Of a DNA stretch of 64,000 nucleotides, positions 11,678-22,177 are shown piece after piece; position 1 is the first letter of the stretch; the number at the start of each line of letters is the position of its first letter. Position numbers and translations under genes: made by a program. The notes under the pieces are model-generated. The model was not told the origin of the DNA. It ran no database searches and was given only the letters and a program-made list of their open reading frames with translations. The DNA is from Laburnicola sp. R22_1 (lineage: Eukaryota; Ascomycota; Dothideomycetes; Pleosporales; Didymosphaeriaceae), in NCBI GenBank assembly GCA_014281115.1, contig JACONQ010000005.1:3596001-3660000 (forward strand), given 5' to 3'.

Positions 11678-13056
11678 ATGAATGAAGCTGTAGATACGTC
11701 TCCTGTACAACGCCTTACTGCATGCCCTACAGTCATGGAGGAAGACGATATGCTCGTAATCGCTCCGACAGGGGACTTGATACTCGACGTGAGGCAAGAG
11801 GACGGGGGTCGCCAATATGCGTGCCGCGTCGATTCGAAAGCACTGCGAACGAGCTCGCGATACTTTGAGAACCTTCTGAGCGATCGGTTCAGCGAGGGAC
11901 AACAACTGTCAGCAGCGCTCGAAGCTTTGAAGATAGCTGGACACTCAAATATCGCAGATGCGCCAGCAGACGCCCTGCCGCGAATCACCATCGTTAATGT
12001 GGGTAGAATCTCGATTCCTAGCGCGTCAGGCGTTCAGAATCTCGTCGCCGACTTTCTGCGTGCCGTTCACGGACAGGAGCTCGCCGTTGCTAGCCCGCCA
12101 GTCCCAAACCTCGCCAATCTCGCCGTTGTCGCCGATCGGTTCGATGCCACAGAAGCTCTGTCGCGGTTCGTACAGCGCAAAAAGTATTTGCAGTTGCTAG
12201 ATGGAAAGTCTAGGGCACGCATCAGCGCTGGAATGACGGAGGAGCGGGTGCGGCAGAAGCTGCTTGTCGGGCTATTGTTCGATCATCCGCCCTGGGTCAC
12301 GCGGTATTCGAAACACTTGATCATGAGGGATTCGTCTCAGTGGCAACCGGGCGTTGAGGAAGATCACACGAAAGCGCTGTGGTGGAGCTTGCCGAACGGT
12401 GTAGAAGGTGGGTACGGCAACAAGGAGCTGCGTCTCGATGCTAATCATTCCTAGATGAACTAATACAACGGCGCGAGTACATTCTAGAGACGGTCAACTC
12501 AATACAGGCGCATTTCCTCAAACTGTATACTTCAGGGGAGCGTCAATGCAAGCTCGGCTATGATACTTCCATACAGTGCGACTCTTTCCAACTAGGAGAG
12601 ATGGTGCGTTTCTTCGCTAGACTCGGTACTTTGCGCCTGCAGGGGACAATATACGACAATACCGAACCGACATACTACACCGGAGACATTGACCGGCTGT
12701 TGGAATCGCTTCGCCAGTGTTCATCGTATCAAGTTGACCGCAACCATGCTCACTGCGGCCTTCGATCGAGGCTCATTCCTCTTGTCGACTTGATCCAAAA
12801 CCAGTTGTCTTTGGACGCATCAAGTCTCGATATTGGTCTTTGCCTGGAGTGTTGGAATAGTCACCGGGCAACATACGCCTGGTCCGCTGCGAAGAGACCG
12901 GTCGTCTGGGCTCATCCTAGGTCGTTGACCGGAAATCGTATGTTTTCATCAGTCAAAGGCCACAAACGGAAGCCGAGCAGTTGCCTCGCCAACCACGTTA
13001 TGGTTCGAGATATGTTCATGGCGGCCGAAAGAGACTGGACGGCTAGAGACGGCTAG
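11678..13056 (+). CDS. BTB/POZ-like domain protein, hypothetical
   Basis: Exons are 11678-12407 and 12455-13056, with a 47-bp intron (GTGGGT...CTAATCATTCCTAG); the product is 443 aa. The first in-frame ATG is at 11678; an alternative start (MEEDDML) at 11735 would remove 19 residues. The segment GDLILDVR...YACRVDSKALRTSSRYFENLLS resembles the start of fungal BTB/POZ domains: a short strand, then a helix at which the protein forms its dimer surface. Later residues (LANLAVVADRFDATEALSRFV) resemble the region after the BTB fold in fungal hypothetical proteins. Such proteins are often numerous in Dothideomycetes and mostly uncharacterised, so no function is claimed. Splicing keeps one long frame and removes a stop at 12452-12454. 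Confidence 0.75.
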
Positions 13057-14016
13057 GGGGTTCTTGAATCGGTGGCTAGGTACTCTCTGCTCTAAGGCTT
13101 CTATCAGCCCCAACATTATCGTATTACAGCTAGATGCAGGTGATCTGCTTTAACACACGAGCATGACTTGTGCCTTGTCCTAGTCGTCAGCCCTAACACC
13201 CCACAGCCGATGCATATCAGCCTAAGGCAGAGACGGGTAGGTGATAAGGGCCCGCAAAGCAGTCAGGATTACGGAGCAAAAAGTTCGCGGAAGCCGATGG
13301 TGAGATGAAGCTCCGAGTTAGCCCTCAGTATGCCTGATAGCGCATTCCCATGTAATGATTGTCACTGGGCTGTCGCAGGTTCGGGGTACACTGCGGGGCC
13401 GTTTCACCGTCACCGTGGGGTACACTGTCTGTACGCTCGACGCGCTGGGCGAACTAGTGATCAAAGCTGATCCCACAGCCATGGATAGGCTGTCTGTGGC
13501 GCGGCTATGACCGCCAAGGACCAGGCTGTGTCTGGAGGCTGAGTCGGAAATCTCCATCCTCCGCCCGCCGACAAACACAATGTGGTTACCTCGACCTCCA
13601 AGAATGCGCCACGAGGCACACAATCTCATGTGATCCGATACGTTACTCGTGCCTCATCTCAGTCACAGAAATGATGTGGTTATTCAGACTTACATTGGCC
13701 ACACAAGGCATACCTTAAGGCAGAAGTGAAGGCATACTCCTTCAATGGTCTAGTTTATAAGGATTCACTCCCATACCGTGGTTCAGTGCATTCACTAAGT
13801 CATACAACTTGCGCACTCCGAGCCGTACACGGGTCCCCTTTGAGTCACATGTGCATTGTTCCATACAGCAACTACTGAAAGAGTTTGCGCTTGCCTCCGC
13901 CACCCATGTCTGTGTCACCTCTTGCCTCTCTTTTGCTCGACCACCACAACGCTCCTCCACCTAATATATATCAACTTCACGACACACCAGCAACGAGCAG
14001 GCACTCGCAGCCTAAT
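13057..14016. other. Intergenic region
   Basis: No supported gene in this 0.96-kb gap. Minus-strand open frames (around 13318-13629 and 13742-13960) show no conserved motif and have unremarkable composition. Confidence 0.45.
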
Positions 14017-15049
14017 ATGAGTAAAATGTTTGACAGTCTGAAGAAGAAAATCTCAAGGCGAGGATCAAATCCACTGACACAAGGGGCGTCGACCGGGACA
14101 AGCAAGTCTGCTACGCAGGGCGGATATCTCTCGCCCCTCACTTCTGGAGCGCCGCCAACTCGTCGCCCAGGTAAGCAAAGCATCATAGGCTTGCAGCATC
14201 CGCATGTAACAATTTTCAGGCAACTCCGGTGGTAACCCGTTCGCGCGCCGCGGCGCTGATAATGAAGCACCACCAGCATACACTCCTGCGCCTGTAAACC
14301 CAGGATTCGTGGCTTCTCAAGCCCCCATCACGACTACCACCGACGACGACCCTTATGCATTCCTCAGGAGCTTCGACACTATCTTCTTGATCGACGACTC
14401 AGGTTCCATGGCGGGATCTCGTTGGGCGCAGGTCGAAAAGGCTCTCGCCATCATTGCACCCATCTGCGCTGAGCGCGACGAGGACGGCGTGGATGTTTAC
14501 TTTCTCAATAATTCGAAGGTCTGGGAGCGCCAACGCACCGCCGGTGACATGGTCGAGATCTTCCAAGACGCCCGCCCAGGTGGTCAGACCTTCACGGGCA
14601 AGCGTCTCCGCTCGATCCTCGTACCGTACCTCAACAAGTACAAAGCACACCCGGACACCACCAAGCCCATCAACGTTATTGTCATCACGGACGGCCAGGC
14701 CCACGACGACGTGCAGGCTACCATCCTCGAAGCCGCAAAGAAACTAGACAAGCTGGACGCGCCGCCGTGGCAGGTCGGCATCCAATTCTTCCAGATTGGA
14801 AACGACCCTCAAGCTCGCGAAATGCTTAAGCAGCTCGACGATGAAATTGGCGGCGGCGAAGATGTGCGCGATATTGTCGATACAGTACCCTTTACCAATG
14901 CGAGCGGTGCCGAGCTCTCAGCCACAGGTATCATGAAGGTCAGTTCAATCCATCTATCTACATCTCTTCCAGTCTCTAATCTAGCATAGGTCGTCCTTGG
15001 TAGCGTCAACCGCCGTCTGGATCGCAACTCGATAGAGCTCCACTGCTAA
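14017..15049 (+). CDS. VWA (von Willebrand factor A) domain protein
   Basis: Exons are 14017-14170, 14220-14938 and 14990-15049, with introns of 49 and 51 bp; the product is 310 aa. The N-terminus (MSKMFDSLKKKISRRGS) is basic and amphipathic, followed by a Pro/Gly-rich linker. The VWA domain starts at FDTIFLIDDSGSM; D110, S112 and S114 form the metal-ion-dependent adhesion site (DxSxS). The usual later elements are present: TFTGKRL (MIDAS Thr) and VIVITDGQAHDD. Intracellular fungal proteins of this size with one VWA domain are common and usually unassigned; they mediate protein-protein contacts. The last exon is only 20 codons, and its placement rests on a good acceptor and a stop soon after. 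Confidence 0.85.
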
Positions 15050-16705
15050 CGGTGGCTTTCCTTCCTTCCCCATGCTCACCGGAGTGTTGCACGAATTTCA
15101 TTTGGTCTTGTTTCATTTATAGCTCTTGCATTTTAGAGGATCGGACTTTGCGTCGGCACGAGTACACGGGTCCCAATCTGACGGTTCGGTGTTATGGATT
15201 ACATTGGGGTGGGCGGGCCAGTTCCTTCGAGCACGATACCCGACATTCGAGTGTAGGACCAAGGCGCCAAAACGGTTACGGATATTCCTCGGTGCTTAGA
15301 TTTCTAGGTTTATCATTGCTGCATTGTATAGGTTCAGGGGTCGGCTCGTTTCGACCTTGCTAAGTTTTTCAATTTGTCTGTCTGGCGGGGGGGTACTGGC
15401 GAATAAAATCTGTTGTTGTAATCCTATCTATGCGAGCCGCATGTGTATGTATGTGGCACTGTGTGTGACGGACGAATCAGTGTGGTTTCCACTGCATATG
15501 CGATGTGAGGTTTTTGACACGTGGTGCTGTTGTGCGCCCTTTGGGGAGGGGTAAGTCAGCCTGACGAGGCAGACTTGCAGGATTGGGACAGAGAGTTGGA
15601 TTGCGTGGGACGCTGGTATAGGTAGGGGTTATGGAGGGCGAATGTACGTGGGCTTTTGTTCTGGTGGTGCTACGTGGGTGGATGGGAGTGTCTCCGTAGG
15701 TGGTTGGGGAATGGTATCTGTGGGGATATTGGGTCGGAATGGGCGTTACGCGGTAGTACTGGGATGAGGGTTTGCGTACGTGTGACAGATTGGGTTCGAA
15801 TGCATGATGCGTGTCGTGGCTAATTCGCTGTTCTCTTAGTAGCATACCGCGCGAAGAGGTGTCACTGAGAGCGCACACGACCCTGACAAGGCAAACCAAG
15901 GACGTGCTTTTTGGAAAGCTACAGGCGGGCGTTTCAAAAAGTCGCTTACATAGCACAGCGTTTGAAACTGCCTATTTCGGCACTTTACGGTAACGTTCCC
16001 ACCCGTTGATTACAGTGGACTCTTACTCCCGCCCACTGCCATGGGCCTAATTAAAACTGCCTACTTCGGCACTTTTGCAAAAGCAATATTCCTAACTGTT
16101 AATTATAGTGGTCTCCACCTTTGTCCGCTGCTACCTACGGGTTGCAACTGAAACTGCCTATTTTGGCACTTTTGCAAAGTAGCGTTCGTTCCTAAACTGT
16201 TGATTATAGTGGACTCTTACGCCTCGACCCGCTATCGTACATCAAACTACCCAATATGTTAAAATCGTACGATTCCAACCGGTCAAACACCCACGTCGTA
16301 CAAACATGCCTGCTCTTGAGCTAGTAATCTGGATAAGTGTATGTGGCGTGCTGCTTTGAGCCCACCGGTCGAGTGAGTTGGTGGGTATGCTCGTTTGTAT
16401 TGCCTTTAAGGATGGGGATGTACATATGTGCGCAGCTGCATGTGAGTTGCGATCTAATGCATATGCGGGGTGTGAACTGTAGTCCCGCATGTGAGGTGGA
16501 TTTGAAGCTGGTTGTGCGGCCGTGTGTTGGTGGTGTATTTTAGCGTCTATTAGAAATGGCATCCGTTTATATTAATTATCTTTTGCTCTAATTACGGTAA
16601 TGTACAGCGCTTCGATAACTTAGTTCGACAATACGTCATCATAGAATAGTTCGCAGCTTTATGACAGAAAAAATCGGCGGGGTTGAGTGCTGCGTAGGAT
16701 GACTA
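15050..16705. other. Intergenic region, 3' of the VWA gene to the pogo element
   Basis: No supported gene in 1.65 kb. It contains three imperfect direct repeats at 15964-16232, listed separately. Open frames around 15477-15956 and 16242-16562 on the minus strand lack conserved features. Confidence 0.45.
15964..16232 (+). repeat. Three imperfect direct repeats (~80-bp unit, ~90-96 bp spacing)
   Basis: Units begin at 15964, 16054 and 16150. Each starts AAACTGCCTA(T/C)TT(C/T)GGCAC, then has a variable middle, then a shared TGTTGATTATAGTGGACTCT-like block, and ends in a (C/T)CCGCTGC-like segment. Spacing is 90 and 96 bp. The copies differ by substitutions and small indels, so this is not a young satellite. 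No open frame runs through it. Confidence 0.75.
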
Positions 16706-18805
16706 CCGTGTCCGTGCGCGTAATGCCCGGATTCGCGTAATGCCCGCGCAACACCAGAAGCGCTCTATCAGCGATCAGGCAATAGAACCACCCACAATCA
16801 ATATTATCACGAGATTTTCTAGAGTAGCACTATATCGATGCTTGCGATCAATTTGCACTATCTATATCTATTAGGAAGCTTGACGTTGCGGCCGCGGCGT
16901 GTAGATCTGGTCGGGGCAGCAGATGCGCCCTCTGAGGCCTCCCTATTATCTTAAGCATTAACAACACGTTTCTAACGCTTTCTGCTCTGTAGAGCTGGCT
17001 AAGAGGCCTTTCTCTTACCCTTTTGGGATAGTTGTAGAGCTTTTTCAGCGTCGCGGGCAGACTTCTGGGCAGCGCGCTGAGCTGCCTTTTCAGCCCTCTC
17101 TTTCTCCTTTGCCTCCCTAGCTACCTCTCGCGCAACACGCTTCTCCTGCTGGATTTTCTCCTTATATAGCTTAGCTGCCTTCTTTAGCTCTGCTGTCTCT
17201 GCTTTTTGAAGCTGCTGCTGCTTATCCTCCTACTCCTTAATTGATTGACGAACACGTGCCTCCCTTACTTTCCTTGGTGACTATAAGATAGCCCTACTAT
17301 GATAATCCTGGCGCTGTTGAAGGTCTAGAGCTTTGCTCTTCTTCTCACGCTTCTTCTTGATAGATAGCGCCTGCCTAAGCCTATTGTTGTCATGCTTAAG
17401 CAGCTCATTTTCAACAGATAGGTGGTGGAGTGATTGACGAAGCTTTTGTGTATCCTTGCTACTTTGATCACTCACTGCGGAGCGTATAAGCCTATCCATC
17501 TTTCTCCAATCATGATCACTAAGCCCTGATGAGGAGCTATTGCCTGATTCTTGATCCTGGGTGAACCTATTAAGGATAGGATCAGGATTAGGTGGCGATA
17601 TACCTGTGGCTCTAAAAGAGCTCAGGATAGTTGATTCCTTAAAGGAGACCTTCCACGCGTTCCAGAATAGGGGGAAGAAGTCGCCTTTGGTGATAGAAAC
17701 CAGGCCCTGGCTTCTATGGAGATATCTTGATAGCTCTGCTGAGTAGGCTATTAATAGAGGCTTAAACATCGCAACGTCAAGAGGCTGAAGCGTATAAGTT
17801 GAATAAGGAGGCAGGATAGCAAGGAGGATCCTATGCTGATCACAGTAGTTAATAAAGTCCATAGTGATGTGGGATCTATGGCCATCTACGATTAAGAGTT
17901 GATATAATCGGCGGGTCTTCTCTTTTGTGCAGCAATCAAATACCTGTTTAAGCTAGGCAAGCCTAATATTGTTGTTCGTCCAGCCAGAGGGTGATGAGGT
18001 GATAAAGACTTCTTGTTCTCCTGCCTTAATATCCTCTACCTAGCTTGATTGGATGCCCTTGTTTGCAGCCTTATAGATGAGGCTTAGCGGCAGAGCTAAT
18101 CTATTAGCGCAGATACATGTTAGGAGCGTAATCTATGCGCGATTGCCATCCTAGAGCGATGCCCTAACCTCCTTCTTCTCCCACATTCGTCTGCTGAATA
18201 TCCGTTTTGATCTACCCACAATACTAATTAGGAAGCCTTTTTCGTCCATATTGTAGATATGACAAGGATCTATCTAATACTAATCGATCTTACTGTGTAG
18301 GAGGTTGAAATAGAGGCGATATTTATCCTCTAAATTAGCTTTGTGGCGATTGCTGTCTATGCTAACTGTCTATTGCGAGATAAGCTGAATGCTGTGTTAG
18401 TTAATAAAGCGGGTAACCTAGCTCTTGCTGACTGGCTCCTTTGCTATAGTAGAGGCGAAGTTCTGTATCATCTCTCTAGTGGGAGGTATATGTCTCTCTG
18501 TAAGTCCTTTAATATATTGTACGAGCTCCTGCTCTTGCTGTAGGTTGAGTTTCAGCTGGTTAATATTCTTGACCTGCCTGGGGCGCGTTACCCCTCAATG
18601 CCTTCGACCCAACGTAGATCGTTCAAGCCCATGCCTAGCAGCAACTTCTGTATATAAAAAATCTTCTCCTGGTTCTCGCGATTCTATCTTATCAATCGCA
18701 GCCTGATATGGATCCATAATGGTGGAGTTATCGCGTGCTGAAGTTAGGGTGTTTTGGTGTTGCGCGGGCATTACGCGAATCCGGGCATTACGCGCACGGA
18801 CACGG
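16706..18805 (-). mobile_element. Fot1/pogo (Tc1-mariner superfamily) DNA transposon, complete ends
   Basis: A 2100-bp element is bounded by 51-bp inverted repeats (16706-16756 and 18755-18805) that match perfectly by eye. It is flanked on both sides by TA (16704-16705, 18806-18807), the target duplication used by this superfamily. Each terminal repeat contains two direct copies of CGCGTAATGCCCG. The interior carries a minus-strand DDE transposase broken by stops. Intact ends with a dead transposase mean it could move only with enzyme supplied by another copy. Confidence 0.93.
16945..18717 (-). pseudogene. Fot1/pogo transposase, inactivated by nonsense mutations
   Basis: The ATG is at 18717, coding MDPYQAAIDKI, followed by an N-terminal helix-turn-helix/CENPB-type region. 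All three DDE acidic positions are recognisable: NMDEKGF, VDGHRSH and LQPLDVAMFKPL. The frame is broken by several stops: a TGA (CGA-type) near 18595, TAGs where Trp is expected (for example after SS in the SSWVEDIK-type segment, and in LAWLKQ), and one before the coiled-coil tail near 17281. The longest uninterrupted piece is 17862-17281. A Lys/Glu/Ala-rich coiled-coil tail continues to about 16945. All the stops I inspected fit C:G-to-T:A changes, as made by RIP. No frameshift was seen. Confidence 0.88.
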
Positions 18806-19394
18806 TAGTTGCAATGAATTTTTTTTCGATCGTGCCGGGCTAACTTCTCTTCTTACATTAATTCGCCGAGTTTGCCTTGAGTATACTGGGCTCTTCGTTT
18901 GTTTTGTAACCTTGCGAACCCTCGGCTTCCCGTGGTGTAATTGATTTTGTCGTGATATAGCCCTTAGGCTCTCGTACGTATTATATACTTCAGGCAGCTG
19001 GCTGAGCCGTCTTTGTAGACTATCTCGGATGGGCTTGAAATCATTCACTCTTTGAGCGATAGCAAAATATTGGTAGAGATGCGATGAAAATTTAGAACAC
19101 AATTGGACTGGAGATGAAAGTCATGGAAGTGGTCGTAGACAGAACGCGTCCCGCTTCTTGCCTCATTCCGCGGCCAATCAAAGCTCGGACGTTGCCCAAT
19201 TGTCAGCCCACCGACGACTATCACACCACACTCGCGCAGTCCCCCTAAACTAGACCTTCGGAGCACCGTCATGACCGTATATCTCGCCATGGCTTCCCTA
19301 ATCTTCTCCAACAATTCCTGGCCTCAGACCCGCTCTCTTCTTCGCACTCCAAGCATTGCTAGCCGCCTTCTTCCTCTTTCGCGCTCCATTCACC
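18806..19394. other. Intergenic region upstream of the hemerythrin gene
   Basis: About 590 bp between the pogo element and the hemerythrin start. A separate ATG at 19289 opens a frame overlapping the gene in another phase (see findings). Nothing else is recognised. Confidence 0.45.
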
Positions 19395-20180
19395 ATGACA
19401 ACATCCCCACCATCCAAGCAATGGGCCGACGGCCCGTGCCCTCTAATACAAACTCCACAATACAGAACGAACAAGACTGATGTATTCACTACTGGCGCAA
19501 CACACATGGCACACATCCACAATGCAATCCTCCGAGGTTACAATTCCATCTACCGACAAGCACCGCACATAACGCACGAAGACAAAAACGACTTCATCGG
19601 CTACGCTCAATCCTGGTTCAAATTCGTCAAAAGCCATCACGACGACGAAGAGGCTGAGCTTTTCCCCACCATAGAAAAAGTCATGGGGCGCGATGACCTA
19701 TGGACCGAAACCCACAAGGAACACGAATCGTTCCTTCTCGGCCTTAGCGACTTCAACAAGTACTTGAGCACATTGGGCGAGCCATACGAATTCGACGCGA
19801 AGAAGTTGTTGAGTATCATGGATAGGTTCCAAGAGGCCTTCAACAATCACTTTCATCATGAGATTGAGACGATTGCATCGTTTGCGGAGCTACCGGAAGC
19901 GAAGAAGGCGGAGGAAGCAGCCGCCGTTTTCAAGGCCTGGGGTAAAAAGACCGTTACAAAGGCGGGCAAGACGGACGTGATTCCTTTTTTCTTGCTGAAT
20001 CTCGATGTTACGTATGAGGATGGCATGTGGGCGTCGTGGCCACCGATGCCGGCGCCAATCAGGTGGGGACTAGTCAACGTTGCCGGCGCGTATCACTGGG
20101 GTTGGTGGAAGTTTGCAAGCTGCGATTCGGCAGGCAAGCCCAGGGAGTTGTATGCTTTGCAGTTGGCAGAGAATCACTGA
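19395..20180 (+). CDS. Hemerythrin-like (HHE cation-binding) domain protein
   Basis: Single exon, 261 aa. The start chosen is the ATG at 19395 in the context caccATGa. The His/Glu pattern of the hemerythrin four-helix bundle is present: HMAHIHNAI, SHHDDEEAELFP, HKEHESF and NNHFHHEIETI. These residues would bind a di-iron or other metal centre. Fungal proteins of this type are mostly uncharacterised; roles in oxygen, nitric-oxide or iron handling are inferred from the fold only. The C-terminal ~80 residues carry a Trp/Pro-rich segment (WASWPPMPAPIRW) outside the core. No signal peptide is seen in this frame. An upstream ATG at 19289 in another frame could affect initiation. Confidence 0.88.
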   Translation: MTTSPPSKQWADGPCPLIQTPQYRTNKTDVFTTGATHMAHIHNAILRGYNSIYRQAPHITHEDKNDFIGYAQSWFKFVKSHHDDEEAELFPTIEKVMGRDDLWTETHKEHESFLLGLSDFNKYLSTLGEPYEFDAKKLLSIMDRFQEAFNNHFHHEIETIASFAELPEAKKAEEAAAVFKAWGKKTVTKAGKTDVIPFFLLNLDVTYEDGMWASWPPMPAPIRWGLVNVAGAYHWGWWKFASCDSAGKPRELYALQLAENH

Positions 20181-21399
20181 GAAGATTCTTAGTCTAGATA
20201 GTTAAACATGTGCTTACACATTTGCAAAGGTAAAAGCCCTACAAATTCGGCCCAAATTAGATCTCCCCTAACGGTAAAGAGGTTCTAAGGTCGCAAAAGT
20301 TCTAGGATAATGTTGAGCACATGATATCATTGCCCGTAGACCATGAATATGGTCACAACACATAGATGAAGAACACTATCTACAAATCAAAGCCTTGTAC
20401 GACGTTCGGCGATATCTTACCAAGATAAATCGCTCGCGTAGAAATTGCCGCAGCACCCACGTAACATGTCAGACATCGTAGTACATATGCATGGCGTAAG
20501 TAGCCCTATAGGGCGTTGATCGGTGTGCAATGTTACGCCCCATCGCCGCTTTCTCACCAGTGCGTATACCACGTTCCAGAAGGCAATCAATATGTCCTCT
20601 GTCTATGAACTTTAATCCTTCGTATCAAGAAGAGGAGTATCTTGCGTAGTCATGCGATGGGTGGGGGCTGTGAAGGACGCATTACATAGTGCTGTTCAGC
20701 TAAGATTCGCGTCTCAATTATAGGTTGTTCTCTTACTATAATTAATACGAATACTACAAAGCTTCAGTCTCTCAGGACGAACTGGAACCTGTTGATGTTG
20801 AGGGGCTTCATAATGTGATCCATAACGATAGATAGTCATCAGAGCTGCCAAAACTATGAAGCAGCTCACTTCCTTTCGGCAGTGAAGTAATAAAGCAGCA
20901 GCAACAGACGGCTTACGTACTTTCGAGGCTAGAATCAACGGACTGCATCACGAGTAGATACTCAGCCGCCACGACCCCATTGTGGCGGCCGGCTCCGAAC
21001 GCCAACAGCCAGACTTCGTCCTTGATGACTAGAGGGAAATAAATATGTCCATAGACGAAGTCTCTCGAGCCCTTAATAGACGGCAATATATGAGCTATTA
21101 CCTGGGTTTGAAGTATCAGTAGCTTCACGAGGACATGTAACAGACCGCCACGGTCAGTAACGCACCGTCGTTGGCGGATTTGTGATGTTTTCATCACGCG
21201 GTAGGAGGCCATGAGAGAGATCATAGTGCGTGCAATGTCCAAGTATGCAAAGATGGGAAAGTCGTGAAGAAGTATAAGAAGGGGCATACATTCTCTCCAT
21301 ACATGCACTCACAGCAAGACTCAACATCGTTCTGCCTCAACTCTTCACTGTTTACCGCCGCTTCTTCGATACAACCGCTACATTCCATTTACCGAAAAG
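20181..21399. other. Intergenic region
   Basis: This 1.2-kb region has no recognised gene or repeat. Composition becomes slightly more AT-rich toward the right. Minus-strand frames at 20714-21308 have no conserved features. Confidence 0.45.
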
Positions 21400-21884
21400 A
21401 TGAAGCTCAGCATTGCGACTCTCCCGCTCGTCTTTGCCGTCACTGGCCTCGCCGCCCCAAGACCGAACGTTCTCGCCGCACGCGAAGTCGCCAAAGTCCA
21501 CATTGGCGTTAACCCGCGCTTTGTCCCAGAACCGCAGACTAACATCGACGTTGCCATCGGAGTCTGCAGTAAGCAACTTTTCCTTTTCCATTCCTTTCCT
21601 TCGCCCAGTCCGCACATGCTGATTTCTTTGCGCACAGATCTACCCCCATAATACATACTCCAACTTTCTGCTATTTCTCCCAACGGAGACTTGAGGTGCA
21701 CTTTGTACCCGTAAGTTTTGTCACTGGTCTTGACACAGTCTACTAAGAGCTAACCGAGTGATGTAGTGAGGAACAATGCCAGGGCAGCGGCACTCGCACT
21801 GTTGATGGGCGCTTTCCCGTCGAGGACCTGCGCACTATCGATTACGATAACCGTGCCTGGTCCCTCCGTTGCGTGAAGCGCTAG
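21400..21884 (+). pseudogene. Small secreted Cys-containing protein (effector-like), premature stop in exon 2
   Basis: Three exons join in phase: 21400-21568, 21638-21710 and 21767-21884, with GT-AG introns of 69 and 56 bp and a TACTAA/CTAAC branch region in the second. The total is 120 codons. Residues 1-19 (MKLSIATLPLVFAVTGLAA) form a clear signal peptide. The C-terminal part has Cys residues and a YDNRAWSLRC ending, similar in style to small secreted fungal proteins with a crystallin-like fold. Codon 61 in exon 2 is TAA (21649-21651), so the predicted product is a 60-aa fragment. The frames on both sides of the stop continue correctly into exon 3, so this looks like a point mutation and not a wrong model. 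Skipping exon 2 would break phase. It lies ~190 bp from the AT-rich block. Confidence 0.7.
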
Positions 21885-22071
21885 GCAGTAGATATCCAAA
21901 GTGTCAGAGGAGCAGATGTGATAGACGATGAGGGGCGACCCTGAAGCGATGTGATTGGAATCGGATCCCTTTGCTTGGCTCTCCTCCCCACCCTAAAACT
22001 AGGCTGGTAAATGGGTTCGGGGTACCCAGCTTGGGTATAGGGCTGGGTTGAGGTCGCACAGACCTTAGATA

Positions 22072-22126
22072 TAGGTTAGGTTAGGGTTAGGGTCTTACGT
22101 AATTAACTCTACCCTAACCTAACCTA
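22072..22126. repeat. Telomere-like inverted repeat at the GC/AT boundary
   Basis: The arm TAGGTTAGGTTAGGGT (22072-22087) is repeated exactly inverted at 22111-22126. The left arm runs into TTAGGG units, the standard fungal telomere repeat. It sits exactly where base composition changes from balanced to AT-rich. The run is too short to be a telomere. Confidence 0.7.
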
Positions 22127-22177
22127 GATTATAGAAGACCTAACCCTATATTAGGAAAGTTTTTCTGCTTAACTATG

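Noticed and set aside
22072..22126. Chromosome end (telomere) in the window
   Set aside because: Only two or three TTAGGG-like units, arranged as a palindrome and followed by 42 kb of further sequence.
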